From Gymnogyps californianus (lineage: Eukaryota > Chordata > Aves > Accipitriformes > Cathartidae): DNA of 64,000 bases. Below the pieces are notes generated by a model, which was given only the letters and a program-made list of their open reading frames with translations, was not told the DNA's origin and ran no database searches. A program made the translations under genes and the position numbers. Below, one piece after another: positions 1 through 11,400 of this stretch (position 1 is the first letter of the stretch; every line of letters begins with the position of its first letter). The DNA lies in the NCBI RefSeq assembly GCF_018139145.2, contig NC_059476.1, forward strand, positions 12,579,001 to 12,643,000, read 5' to 3'.

Positions 1-2427
1 TATATAATCACAGCCTAATTTTTGCTGTTATGCAAAAAAATTTGAGTGTCTTTTTCAGGGAGTGACGGAGGAAAGACTTCAAAACCTTACATGTAATGTG
101 AAATTTGGAGGGAAATATAAGCTTTCAGCTGACCTATACTGATGCAGCTGATGCATGCTAACCTCTTGTCTCACGGTTATGTGTCTGGATGGTCAAGTCC
201 GTGCTTGCATGGCCCAGGGCCGGTTCCCACACTCAGAGTCCCTTCAGCTGTTTTGGGGTGCTTCACCTCTTGCTTCATTGTGGAGACAGCTTAAAAGTCA
301 CAGCAAAATGCTGTCCTTGCTGTCAATAGTGCGAGGGAACAGGAGGAGAAACATTTCCCCAAACTGAGGGCTGGATTTGCTGCAAATGAATTCGGTGCTT
401 TGAGTAGCTCGGTGGTAGGCAGGAAGGAAGGGAGGAAAAGAAAAGGAAAAGAAATTGGTGCTTATCTTTTCTAAGCTCTTTGGCTGTAAAACAAACACCT
501 GCAGAGCCTGAGTGAGGGAAGAAAAAAAGACGACTTGTTAATACAGAAAATTAAAACCATTTCTTTCAAATCATGGGCATATAATGTAGTACTTTCCACT
601 ATAGCTTCAGGATTAGCATAAATTACGATGTGACCAAGGCATGACATAATCAAGACATTTAGAACTGTGTTTTCAGGGGTACTCAGACCTATGCAATTCA
701 ATGTCTGACCTTCCCCTTTTCCCCCTGGTATTCTCTTTGTTTTTAAGACCAAACTGAACTCAACAACACAGAAGTGTGAAATAGAGGAACCTATTGCTCC
801 GCACATGTGGAGCAGTGAGTGCTGCGGACTGCCTTCACAGATGCTGAATGTTAACGGCTGGCACCCGGGATCCTGGTTCCTGACACCAGCTTGCTTAAGT
901 GAAAATAGGCACTTGTCTAGGCTGAGATGCACTAAGTCCTGCTCTTCCACGAGTCAATGGAAAATACGCTCAAGCATAGATGAGGACAGATTATCCACTT
1001 GTCCTTGGAATAAAGTGAATGCAAAAGGCTACTGTTATGGGTGCAAAACTCTCATCTTTCACAGGGAAAAAAGGGCAAAAATGATAAAAGTTTGATTTTG
1101 GGGAGAAGAGGGGGGCGAAAGAATCCCTTTTAGCTACAGGAGGTTGCACTGTAGTGGGTTGGGGACCACCCGCAGCAGCTGTCAGGAAGAGTTTCTGGGA
1201 TTGGGTATTAGTGGAAAGGGAAGGTTATCTGTGGAACATCAGGTGTTAATTTCCTAACATGCTGCCATGCTTTTCCCCTATGCTCTTTCTCCAACAGCAC
1301 ACCTCAAGACACTCTTCCCTGGCCTCTAGCTTTATCTCACAGTGCTAATTCCTGCCTCCCTTCAACACCCTTAACTTAATGCAGTCTCAACGTTTGGAAG
1401 CTGTATTCCTCGAAAGAACAGAAGGGAAACCCAGGGACAACAGTCTCCCAGAGTTCCCTGTCAAGGACTGTGCAAAGTCCTTGTAACTCCTTCTTTAAAT
1501 AGATGCTGGCAAATTACAGCAGTGTCATTTGGTCTTCTGCTTAACAAGCTGCGTTCACCCTTTCTTACTGCCAGCTCTATTTTCCTGGGGTTTATCAGTT
1601 GTCAGATATCTGCCAAAAGGAGCAGATGAAATCTCAGCCCTCAGGGGAGACTTTACTCCCTCACCTCCCTCTAAACCCGCTCCCTCACTCAGTTCTCCTG
1701 TTTGCCCACTCTTTATCTATAAATCGAATTCAACTGAAACTGGGTTTGAGGAATTGGCCTTTTTCTGTGTGCTGGTTATGAATAAAGCATGGTGTGGGCC
1801 TTTCAGTTTTAGATGCCTCTCATTTTTTTCTGTCAGGTACAAAATGACTCAAAACTGTATTTAAAAGGAAAGGATCACTGATAAATCAGTGCTGGATAAG
1901 CTGCAGTAGTTATGGCTCTATTGAGAAACGGTAATATACCGATAGGCTGGCATACACGTGGTTAAAACATACCAGCTCGCTTAAGCAACACATTATTGTT
2001 TCATGAGCGGTTCTGGTTATTGAGACTGAGGTAATTAATAGGCCAAGCAGAGTCTGCAGAGTCAAGTCTGACTGATGGCACATGCAGGATGCATCTGAAA
2101 GCTTCTTCAGCCCCTAAATCCCCCTCAGGATTAGGGCAGTTCCAAGGGGTAACTTTTCTACCTAGAATTTCTATAAATACTGGCTAATAATATCTTCTGC
2201 CCCCCTGGAGGAGAGATTTTTTGTCTTTAAATAAACTAGAAGAAGGATATTTACTATCTCAAACTATTCTTAAGCATCAAAATTCATAAGTTCCAGGAAA
2301 TTCAGTATTATTAATTTAGATGGATTTGGACTGGTTTAGCTTATATTCACAGGTTGTTTAAAAACTGTAGAATCTACATTATTTTCTTCAGAATCTGACA
2401 ATCTTTTTTCTCACATTAGAGTAAAAT

Positions 2428-2463
2428 AGATTCTTGAAAATAAAAAGATTCTTGTAAATAAAA
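2428..2463. repeat. 18-bp tandem duplication
   Basis: Two adjacent 18-bp copies, 2428-2445 and 2446-2463, both begin AGATTCTTG and differ at a single base (A versus T at the tenth position). This looks like a local replication-slippage duplication. Confidence 0.85.
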
Positions 2464-2714
2464 TATAGCAAGGAATGAAGACATAGGTTATGACACAATG
2501 GGGACAAGGTTAGAGGTAAAGGGGATATGACCTCAAGTATAGTGGCTATTTTGACTCAATTCTTTGCAAGATGCAAAATATGGAGGCAAGGTTAGGGCTC
2601 CCACAGAGAATGAGCATATAGGAAATGGAAATCATTACATCTGAGGTGGAAGCAAGAATTCAGAAGAACTCAGTATGACTGAGCTTTGGGACATCTGGCA
2701 CTCTCTCTCGGAGA

Positions 2715-2752
2715 AAAGACAGATTTTGTCACAAAAGACAGATTTTGGCACA
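2715..2752. repeat. 19-bp tandem duplication
   Basis: Two adjacent 19-bp copies, 2715-2733 and 2734-2752, share AAAGACAGATTTTG and then differ at one base (T versus G). It lies only about 250 bp from the 18-bp duplication at 2428-2463. Confidence 0.85.
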
Positions 2753-2889
2753 GAAAATGCACTCATGGACTTTTAAAGGAAGAGAGTGTTTCAGTGCCAA
2801 ACAGGCAGCTACTGACACACATGGTGTCCAAAAGAGGGTGGGCAAGGAGAGGGAAGGGAGCAGGCAGGAAGCTGTTACTCTGACCTTGA

Positions 2890-3815
2890 AGGTATGGAGA
2901 GCATTAGGGCAAATCTGAAGGAAAGAATAATTAAAAGATGTGGAGATAAATGGGAAAATAATATGAAAAGGTAACTCAGGTTTACCGGAGGTGAGTGTTG
3001 CAGACTAGTGGGATCTGTCTGTCCAACCTGATTTTTTTTTAAGCCAGAGAAATGTAGTGGAACTAATCTGCCTGGACTGCAGCAAAGTGCTGGGTTCAAG
3101 GCTGCATGGGACACAAGTAGGCAAGCCAGAGAAGAGGAGGATGAATAGGTGAATTGCAGGTGGATAAAGAAACTGATGAGACAAATTGTGCTGGAAGGGG
3201 AGCTAATTGGGTTGGAAGGAAGTTTTTTCAAGGATCATTCTGGGGACTGATCATATTTGATATTTTCCATAACTGCCTTGGCATGAAGAGTGGGTCTATG
3301 CTGGTGAAACACAGATTAAAAGCTTTGCCAGTATGGAGGAAGCCTGAATTGGTATTTTGGAACAACCAGGCTAGAATAATATAATGGGATGAAATGTAAT
3401 TGCCCAGATTGCAAGGTCATGTATATGGGGACTAATGAAAGGTATTTCTTCTTTCGATGGACCCGTAGGGGAGGTCACCAGCTGGAAATGAGAGGGAAAG
3501 AGAAAGGCCTGGCTGTCTTAATTGAAGGTTGTCTATAAGCCAGCAATGAGATGTGCCTATAAAAATGCAAATGCAATCCTATCAGGCAAGGTTTTCCCAA
3601 AACCTTTTCCAAATTTTTTTGGAGAGGATTAACAGAGAACCCTATAAGGACCCTTATCTGGAGCATCCCAGATGCTAAGGAGGAGAGAAGAACTCAAACA
3701 GATGAGGTCGGCACAGGTGACCACAGGAACACAGAATCTATTTTACAAGAGGAAAAAGAAGATTCTGCTGTGTTTAGCCTCAGAAATTGAAAGATGTGAG
3801 ATGTGATTCACTGCA
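2890..3815 (+). mobile_element. Ancient decayed CR1-type LINE fragment (ORF2 region)
   Basis: The stretch follows, in order and on the plus strand, the layout of old amniote CR1 elements. A segment with GGTAACTCAGG and CCAACCTGATTTT comes first (about 2970-3045), then the segment for reverse-transcriptase motif A (AATCTGCCTGGACTGCAGCA, about 3065-3084). Motif B follows (TTTTTCAAGGATCATTCTGG, 3224-3243), then a block with AAGGTCATGTATATGGGGAC (about 3412-3431), a block with AAGCCAGCAATGAGATGTG (about 3537-3555), and TTATCTGGAGC and TGTTTAGCCTCAG downstream. It has many substitutions and indels and no usable open frame, so it is much older than the CR1 at 14638-15826. Family identity comes from remembered CR1 organisation, not a search, and the outer boundaries are approximate. 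Confidence 0.75.
3154..3384 (+). pseudogene. Remnant of CR1 reverse transcriptase (motif B region)
   Basis: This 76-codon open stretch is a piece of the dead CR1 ORF2. Residues 24-38 read FFQGSFWGLIIFDIF. This matches the motif B block of CR1 reverse transcriptases, in which QGS and a following G precede a hydrophobic LFNIF-like run. No other catalytic motif lies in the same frame. The motif A segment upstream is only visible at DNA level, and downstream homology continues in other frames. It is a fossil and not a gene. Confidence 0.65.
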
Positions 3816-6800
3816 GTTGTGATTTAAAAATATCCCACTTACATGGGCACTCCAAGTAATTTCCTATCAAATAAAATCACTGCAGTGAAAAGAATCATCA
3901 TATAAACAGATGTTGTTGCCCAAATCAAGTGAACGATGAGGCGTGTGTGTTAGATAAAGACATAACCAGTGCCCGGTACCTAACCGTGAGAAAAGTGGTA
4001 ATGAACAAGGGAGGTACCTGCTGCCTTTCCTTCAGGTAACTCAATCACAATGACAAGAATAACCTGTTGGTTGTTTTTGTGTGAAATGCAACAGAAGAAA
4101 GTAGCTGTGTATGTGGTTTGAAATCCATGGGGGAGATGCTTGCTGGGATTTTGGATCTGTCTCTTCTCCCAGAAGTCTGATTCTTGGAAAAATTTCAAAA
4201 CAAGACAGTAAAAAGCTTACCAGAATCAATACATTCTTGTCCTCAAAGGGCTGCGTTCAATCTCTGGTTAAATATTATAAAACAAAGTATGTCTGGTCCT
4301 ATTTTAATGCACAGATCACAGCCTAACCGCAGTTCTGGAATTGCAGCTGACGCCACCACTTTGTATCTGGGAAACCACATACAATTTAAAGTCAGATCTA
4401 GCAAATCATAACTCAAAACCAGATCTAATTCCTTGCTTGTTCCCGGGCCTGTTTGTGAGGCAGCCAGGTGTCCAGCCTTTCACTGGCCGCTGCCAATGTG
4501 CCAGCAAACGCTGTCACCTGGGGAGGTGAATCGGAGAGTCAGACAGATGCTGTCATCTCAAGGGCACCTCCACTGTTTTTTTGTAGGTTCCCACACTTTT
4601 GTCCCACAGTAGTTCCCAAACCAGTACAAAGCAAAAAGAAAATATAGTCCCCCCAACCAAAGGTGATCACTTGGGCCTGAAGAGCACCATGAGCAGCATC
4701 TTCCTGTACACATGCATATGAAAAAAGAGATTATGACTGCATTGTTTTTCATGTGTTTTATTTGGTAGAGGTGAGAAGAGATAATTGAAATGAACATTCT
4801 GTTTAAACCAGAGGAAACTTCTTGGAACTGTCTGGTTTCACACTCAAAGCTGTATTTCTTTTGAATGTGCAAACCAAGTAGATTTTTAGGGCATTCAGAA
4901 TCTTTTCGTAGGAAAAGAAACACCCAGTCCTCTACCCTCAGCTTGTGTTATTATAAACCTGTCCTCTTATTTTGCTTTCCCATCATTCTTATGGAGAAGT
5001 ACAGTAGACTGCAAGGATTTTTTTTTCCTAACAACACATTTATTACTTTAAGTTAATTCCCATTCTATTCCTAGTGACTTTACTGTCACTGACATTACTT
5101 TTTAAACTAAGCACCTGCCTTACCCATCCTAGATTTATTTACATTAGCAGAGACACAGCTAGCATTATTTTAGATGCAATATTTTCAGTGCATCCCTATG
5201 CAAGGACATTTATGAAGTCTCCATTTAATACTTCAACTCTTTTACTGTCCTCCCTAGTAACTTCATTTCCAATTTTCTTCAACCACAATCTTTCTTCCTG
5301 TAACACCTCTAGGTTTTGCAATGCTGAAATATAGGCACACATACATACATATATATATACATATATAAACCCAGCCCAGTTACAGAAGTGGAACAGAGCA
5401 TTTAATTTCTTTCTTCAAATCATTTCACGTCTTCTTTTCCAGCTCCCTGAGAACTAGCATGGAAGATGCATTCTTAGCATTTCTGGGTCTTGAACTTTTA
5501 TCAGAAGTGCCTTTTGTATCTGGAACTGTTTAGTCCTGAAAGCTGTTTCAGTCTTTGTTGGGCACACACATTTTAAGATTTACCTGTTGCAGAATAAAGG
5601 TGTTTTCCAAATTAACTTAAGAAGTAAACTGCATGATAAATTACCTGTTGGACATATAATCTGGAAGTTTAGGTAAAGAGCCACAGAATAAGAGGCCCTG
5701 GCATGTGCCCCTGAGAGCAGAGATCTGCTACACACTGTTAGATTGCATCATGCTCATCCAACATATTTTCATTTACTACCCACTGCTTCAGTTCCCTTTT
5801 TAATTGGCTTCTTATATAGTCTGCCACTGTATTCTTGGGTCTGGTTTCTCAGGCATTTACAGTCTTTGGATTGATGTCTGCATTTTGGAAGTAATTTTAT
5901 TGGTGTGGGAGATTTCCCTGAAGAATCTTGGACAGACAGAAATAAAGAATATGGTAGAAATCAAAGAAGAAGCACCATCCACAGACATGGTTTTGCTTCC
6001 ACTGATTTCAATGGTGGAGGATCCCCCCAAGCCAGCCAGTATATCCCCATGTTACATATTTGCCATGGTTTTCCCTAGTCTCACTCTAAAAAGTCCCAAG
6101 CAGTGTGGCTGCCTCTAATTGATATTCTACAGTAATTTCCTTTGCAAGATTGATGGACAGGGTGAAAAACTGATCAGTCCTCTCTTTTAAGTCCCAAAAC
6201 CAAAGAATAATGGTTCATTTGATTAAATTAGTGGCTTGCAGGTTTAAAAGAATTAAAAAGTAGTCAGGCTGTGAAATTCACTTCCCTAGGAGAGTCACTG
6301 AGTCAAATGCTGTTAGTAGATTTTAGAAGGGCTAGAGATAGTGTTACTCATGTTAAAACACACACAGATAAGGTTTACTTGGAGAGGATGATCAAATCCA
6401 TTTTGTTTTTCAAAGGTGAAATTCTCTACTGCTGAGAGCTTGAAAGGGTTCTTTTTCCCCTCCTCCTCACCTTCAATGTCATTTAGTGTTGGATTTGGTG
6501 GGCAAATCTTACACTTTTGACAGAGTGGACTTTGCATAGTCCAAGGTCTCACTAACCTAACGTTCACTCATGCCCCGACCCAGCCACCTCAAGTAGAGCA
6601 GAGACGCGGCTGTCGTACCATGGCAGCACTCCCCTGGATTGTTTAAACATCTGATAAGGGCTGGGCTACTTTCCTAGGTAACTCTCCAACACCAAATACA
6701 TTAGCGTCCTGGTAGCACAGGCGATAATGGCAGCTCTTGCTTCCTTTTCTCATATTTGCCCTCAAGATACTGAAGTGCAGTCTGAAACCTGGTGAGGGAA

Positions 6801-8374
6801 GGTGGACACCCTACATGTTTTTCTGTCCCAAATGCTCCCTATGGACAGGGTATTCCTCTATTTCCTTCTTCCTGTGACTACTTAGGGACATTATGACTGT
6901 TCTCCCTTATTTCAGCACCAGCTGCGCACCCAAGAAGCAGGGCAAGAGCCATTCCTAGTCAGGAAGCCGTTTAGATACCCTGCACACGATCACCTTCATG
7001 CCAGTTCCCAACTCCAAGGGGCATTTTGTGTGGTCTCAGTCCCATAGTAGGCGACAGGTAGTTGGCAGCATCTCCCCAACCCTTCTGGAGCACTTGTGGA
7101 CCAGGTGGGAAAGCATCCACAGCCCATGTAGCTGTGGCCACATTTTGCCCTGACCATACTCCAGGAAGAAAATAATCTCATGCCCCACAGAAACGTCTTG
7201 CAGCTTGGATGGAAAGCTATGACATGATGTCACCTTAAACCATTTCAATACTAAATCTGTGTCATCCTCCTCTGTTTATCCTTTGGGATTTGACTTTTAT
7301 ATAACAGATATGGTCTTTTGATATATGGCCTTCAGATTAACTCAAAAAGCAAAATAAATAATCTTTAGGCCAGAGAGAAAATAAACATCTGGTTCATTGC
7401 AGCAGATGCATACAGCAAGCTCAATAGAAATACCCCATGGAGATGTTTGAAATGACAGGGAAATCAGCTCTGCAAATCAATATGTCTTGTAAAAAAAAGG
7501 CTCAGTCACATCTTGTTGGGCATAATGGAAATTGATTGGCAGTTATCTATTAGTGATAATTTCTGTTTGATGACTTGCCATATGTTATCAAGCTCTAAAT
7601 CAGAGGGGAGCGGATTAAATGAATAGATTCTGTCATGAAAAAAGTACAGGGTACCAGCAGCATAGCAGAGGATGCTATGCATAATACGCACAGCGTCCTT
7701 CTAAAAGCGATGAATTCTTTAAACTACCTAATTTTAAATATACAGGGGCTATGTAGCCTGACAGATTTACAGATTTGAGACTCCTAGGGACCCTTTCGCT
7801 CAAATCTTTTACTTGCTGCCTTTCAGTGACAGGCAATCAGTAAAATGTCTATAGGCCTTTCAAATGATTTTTCCTTTAAGATTCAATAGGACTTTACATC
7901 TGCTGAGGCGAACCTATTAAAGGAGACTTTGTGATACAGTCCAGAGCTCTGCCTAAGTGCTGCAAACTACACCGAGCTCAGGTCTATTTGTGGGAATGTC
8001 ACTTGGGGAGGAGGGTCATCTGTAAAGCATTTCCCCCTGCCAATTATAATTACAGTGAGTTGAAGAACAGACCCTGAAACTCAGCGTACGAAGTTATGAA
8101 CCTCCAGTCAAGTAAAATACTGACATTCTGTTGAAGCCCCATTAATCCAATATACCAACATGGGCATGGAGCATGAATTCAGTAGTATGAAAGCTGCCTT
8201 ATTTCATCTTCAAGAACTACCTTTGATAGTGTTAAGATTTTGCTTCCTTCTTCAGAGAAAAATGCTGCAATGATTACACAAAAGGTGCTGTGCAGTGGTT
8301 ATGAGTGAACACAGTTAAGAGAGTCATTCAGTGAGTGCTGACGGAAGTTTTAATGGTATCTATTTGGGAAAATC
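3816..8374. other. Gene-free unique DNA
   Basis: No gene is recognisable. An AT/ATAC simple repeat lies at about 5337-5367. A weak trace of an old dispersed repeat (a block around GATTTCAATGG) lies at about 5991-6020. The remaining open frames are short and featureless. Confidence 0.65.
5337..5367. repeat. AT/ATAC-rich microsatellite
   Basis: A run of imperfect CATA and TA units in an otherwise mixed region. It is simple sequence with no inferred function. Confidence 0.85.
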
Positions 8375-8420
8375 CAGGTAGCTGAATTATCCAGCTACCT
8401 GAATCACTGAGCTACCTGAT
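8375..8420. repeat. 10-bp perfect inverted repeat plus a third direct copy
   Basis: CAGGTAGCTG at 8375-8384 and CAGCTACCTG at 8392-8401 are perfect reverse complements around a 7-base spacer, so the DNA or an RNA copy could form a hairpin. AGCTACCTGA occurs again as a direct copy at 8410-8419, 17 bp after the second arm. Each arm contains a CAGSTG-like E-box-related core (AGCTG or CAGCT) but no canonical CANNTG cluster beyond that. Function is unknown. Confidence 0.8.
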
Positions 8421-8451
8421 GCCTTCTTATGGTAGGAAGAACAGGAGATGG

Positions 8452-8477
8452 GAGAGAGAGAGAGAGAGAGAGAGAGA
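8452..8477. repeat. (GA)n microsatellite
   Basis: An uninterrupted GA dinucleotide run of 26 bp. It lies 32 bp beyond the inverted-repeat cluster. Confidence 0.95.
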
Positions 8478-8478
8478 A

Positions 8479-11400
8479 CCCTTAAACAACTCTTCCCCTC
8501 TGATCATCCTAACTATGGCTTATAGCAATGCTGTATCTGACACGAGAGCTTCATCATATTGAGGACCTTGTAAACACAAACAGTAAAACCCCAGTACCCT
8601 GCCATGTAGGATTATGTGGAGGTCTCCTCATTCATTACATGGTGCTGCATCTTCCCAGACTCTTATTTTTTCCTCTTTGGTTTTCTGTGGATTATTCTTT
8701 TAGAATTACTAATTTCCTACAAATTATTGAAAATCAGCCCTGAATGGTTTCAGATTCAAATTCAAAACCCAGACCTGTGCGGCTTTAGAGAAAGCTCCCC
8801 CTGCCCCCTGAGACTCCAGTCCCTCTCTGCTAGGCTTGGGAGAGCTCTCTCCTCCGCTCCTCTGCTGACTCACGCGTGCAGCCTGACAGAAGCAGAAAGT
8901 GAAGGCTTGTGTTTTACCTCTGAGAAAAAAAATACATCTCCATTTTAATTTGAAAATCCAAGCCAAAAAGAAAACAGTTTCATAATTTATATTAAAAGAA
9001 AGAGCAGCTCCAATGCTAGGTTCCCGAATTTAATAAAATAGGTTGTTAACTAAAACTACAATGTCTGGAATGACTATTGATTTGCAAGCTGTTTGTTCCT
9101 GGGTGGGAGGAGGAGATGAAGGGCTTGACAGTTTCCACCGAGCAGGGAGCTGTGCAGGAAAAATTAAGATGAGCACGTGAATGCTTTTCCTGCTTGCACT
9201 ATTTGGGGCCTGATGCCGCAGTACGGCTTAGATATCCAAGGTGGTTGTATCTGTGAGTGAAAGGCAGTGATTAGCACAGTGTAGGAGAAAAATAGCCTCA
9301 CTTAATCAGAATTACACCTTTTTGGAGATAACAATTTGCTAATTATTTCAAAAGAGTTGAATTATATCCTGGCAAGGGAAGAGAAGGTTTTTAACCACTT
9401 AACACCAAATAACTGATCACTAATAAATGGATGCCTAATGCTGCCTTCTGCCTTAAAGGATCTCTGCAAAACTTCTGCTTATTCACTGCCAAAGGAAAGG
9501 TGTTATTTTAGCTCAAGGAAAATGTCTCATTTTCAGAACAAATGGGTGTGAATAAATGTGGGGCCAGAATTAGAACCACGTCAGTAACCATCAGAGCACC
9601 TTGCTCCTGGAAAAGCTTTCTGTGCAAAGCAAAGCATCCTTCCCAGTGCTTTGTTCCGAGAAACCCGTTATACACCAGTAGAAAAGCAGACACACCTGTG
9701 TGGAGGTGGGCAATGAACCAGCTGTAATCGTGTTTTTGAAACAGTCGTATTTGTGCATGAAGTGCTGTGAATGCTTTGTGGTTCCAGCAGGAGTTTGTTC
9801 TCAGAGATAGCCACACTGGTAGTGGCTGAAGCTTTCAAGATTTAAATAGCTTTGGGTGAACAGCTTTCCACTCCTATTCATTTGCAGGCTGGAGTTGCCA
9901 ACAGAAGGATTAGAAAATCCCGTATGAGATTACTCTCCTGAGACTGGCAATCCAATTTTGCATACTCCAGAAATCCAGATAAGACTCCAAGCTTCTGGAT
10001 GCTTTTACAGAATAAACCCTCTGACATTTATCAAGCTTGCACCTTCACGAGGTACTAAACACTGAAGAGAAAACCGATAAAATAAATCTTTGTGGTGTTT
10101 GATGCTTTTCTGATCTATTCCCAGTTGTCTAAAGACTTAGGAATTGAGGTGAGAGAAAATATGGCAATGAAATAAAGAAAAAAAGGCTTGCTTAAGGCGT
10201 GTTAGTGGGCAATTCAGACTAAACACATCAGTTGACCTACAGAACCAAAGAGCTGTAATATCCTCATTGGGGGTTTTAAGGATTACATCTCATTACCGTT
10301 GCTGGTCAGTCTGCTGTCAGCTCTGCTTTCCTGAAGGTAGGTGCAAGGAAAGCAGACCCAGGACAGGAGCTACCCTGGCACACCGCACCACTGCGGCAGG
10401 TTAAGGGGGCTGCCACTAAGGGAACTGCAGCCCTGGAAGCAACTCAGGCTTCAAAAAATAGTAATTGATTTATTGCCCTAGATTCAGAAGGGACTTCAAG
10501 AAAAACTAACAAAGTTTACACTTTGAGGTAGCCTGTGTTAATTGGAGGAAAAATAGTCTGATGGCAGCTTTGTTGTGCGACTGCATTAATCATTCCTCCA
10601 GGCTCACATCTGCACCTGCAAAGTGTCAGTAATCACACAGGCTTCGCTTTATCTCTTTGCATGTCCCCAAATGAAGTCGTGATGCCACCTAGGCCCTTTG
10701 GGAGTGAAGGATATTCTCCTCCTGACCCCTTCCCTTTGTACATGAAGGCTGGCTCAGAAAGCCGAGTGCTTCCTTTACCTCCTAATGCTGTATTTAGGAG
10801 TAAAAGACTTTAAATTACTCCTGTGCTTTCTTTGGGCTTGTCATGTTTGCCTTTACAAAACAGAGGGGACTTTCTCTGGAGCACTTTGCTGTGTGCATAG
10901 CTTCAGCAGAGGCTCCTGCACTGAAAAGACAACTCTGTGGAAAAACCCTTGGAGTGCAAGGGGTGTCAGGTCTGCCGCGGTGAGAACAGTGGTCCTGAGG
11001 ATATTTGGGGATAATCTAGGTGTCACAGGTAGTAATATTTTGATGTGGCTTAAGTTTTGCTCATGCTTCATTTTATAAACGCCGAATCCTTTCCTATGGA
11101 TTAAACAGAATAAACTCTGTATTTGTAGAAAGCATCAGATCTCAGGCTGAGCTGTACATCTTGCTTTGCATAGTGGCCTTTTCTCTAAAGAATAAAACAG
11201 CAAGCAGATCTTACCTAAGTAACCAAAGTGACCGAATCTGTGATAATATCCAGACATTAAAGCTGGGCCTCACAGCTGCTCCTGTTCAAAGTGCAGTTGC
11301 TGAACGTGAGCTCTCCTGAACTCTGGCAGAAATTGAAGCCAGCTAGGACCTAACGGTGTGAAGGCAGAGTGGAGCAGGACATCAGAGCCCAAACACCCTA

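Larger units (their letters stand above)
1..2889. other. Gene-free unique DNA
   Basis: No coding gene, RNA gene or known repeat is recognisable. The sequence is AT-rich and mixed in composition. The longest open frames (at most 159 codons, 471-950 on the minus strand) resemble no protein family I know, contain no domain motif and have no visible splice or promoter context. Two small tandem duplications at 2428-2463 and 2715-2752 are the only internal structure I could confirm. Confidence 0.7.

Noticed and set aside
471..950. 159-codon minus-strand frame
   Set aside because: It is one of the longest frames outside repeats but has no recognisable motif and no supporting exon or promoter signal.
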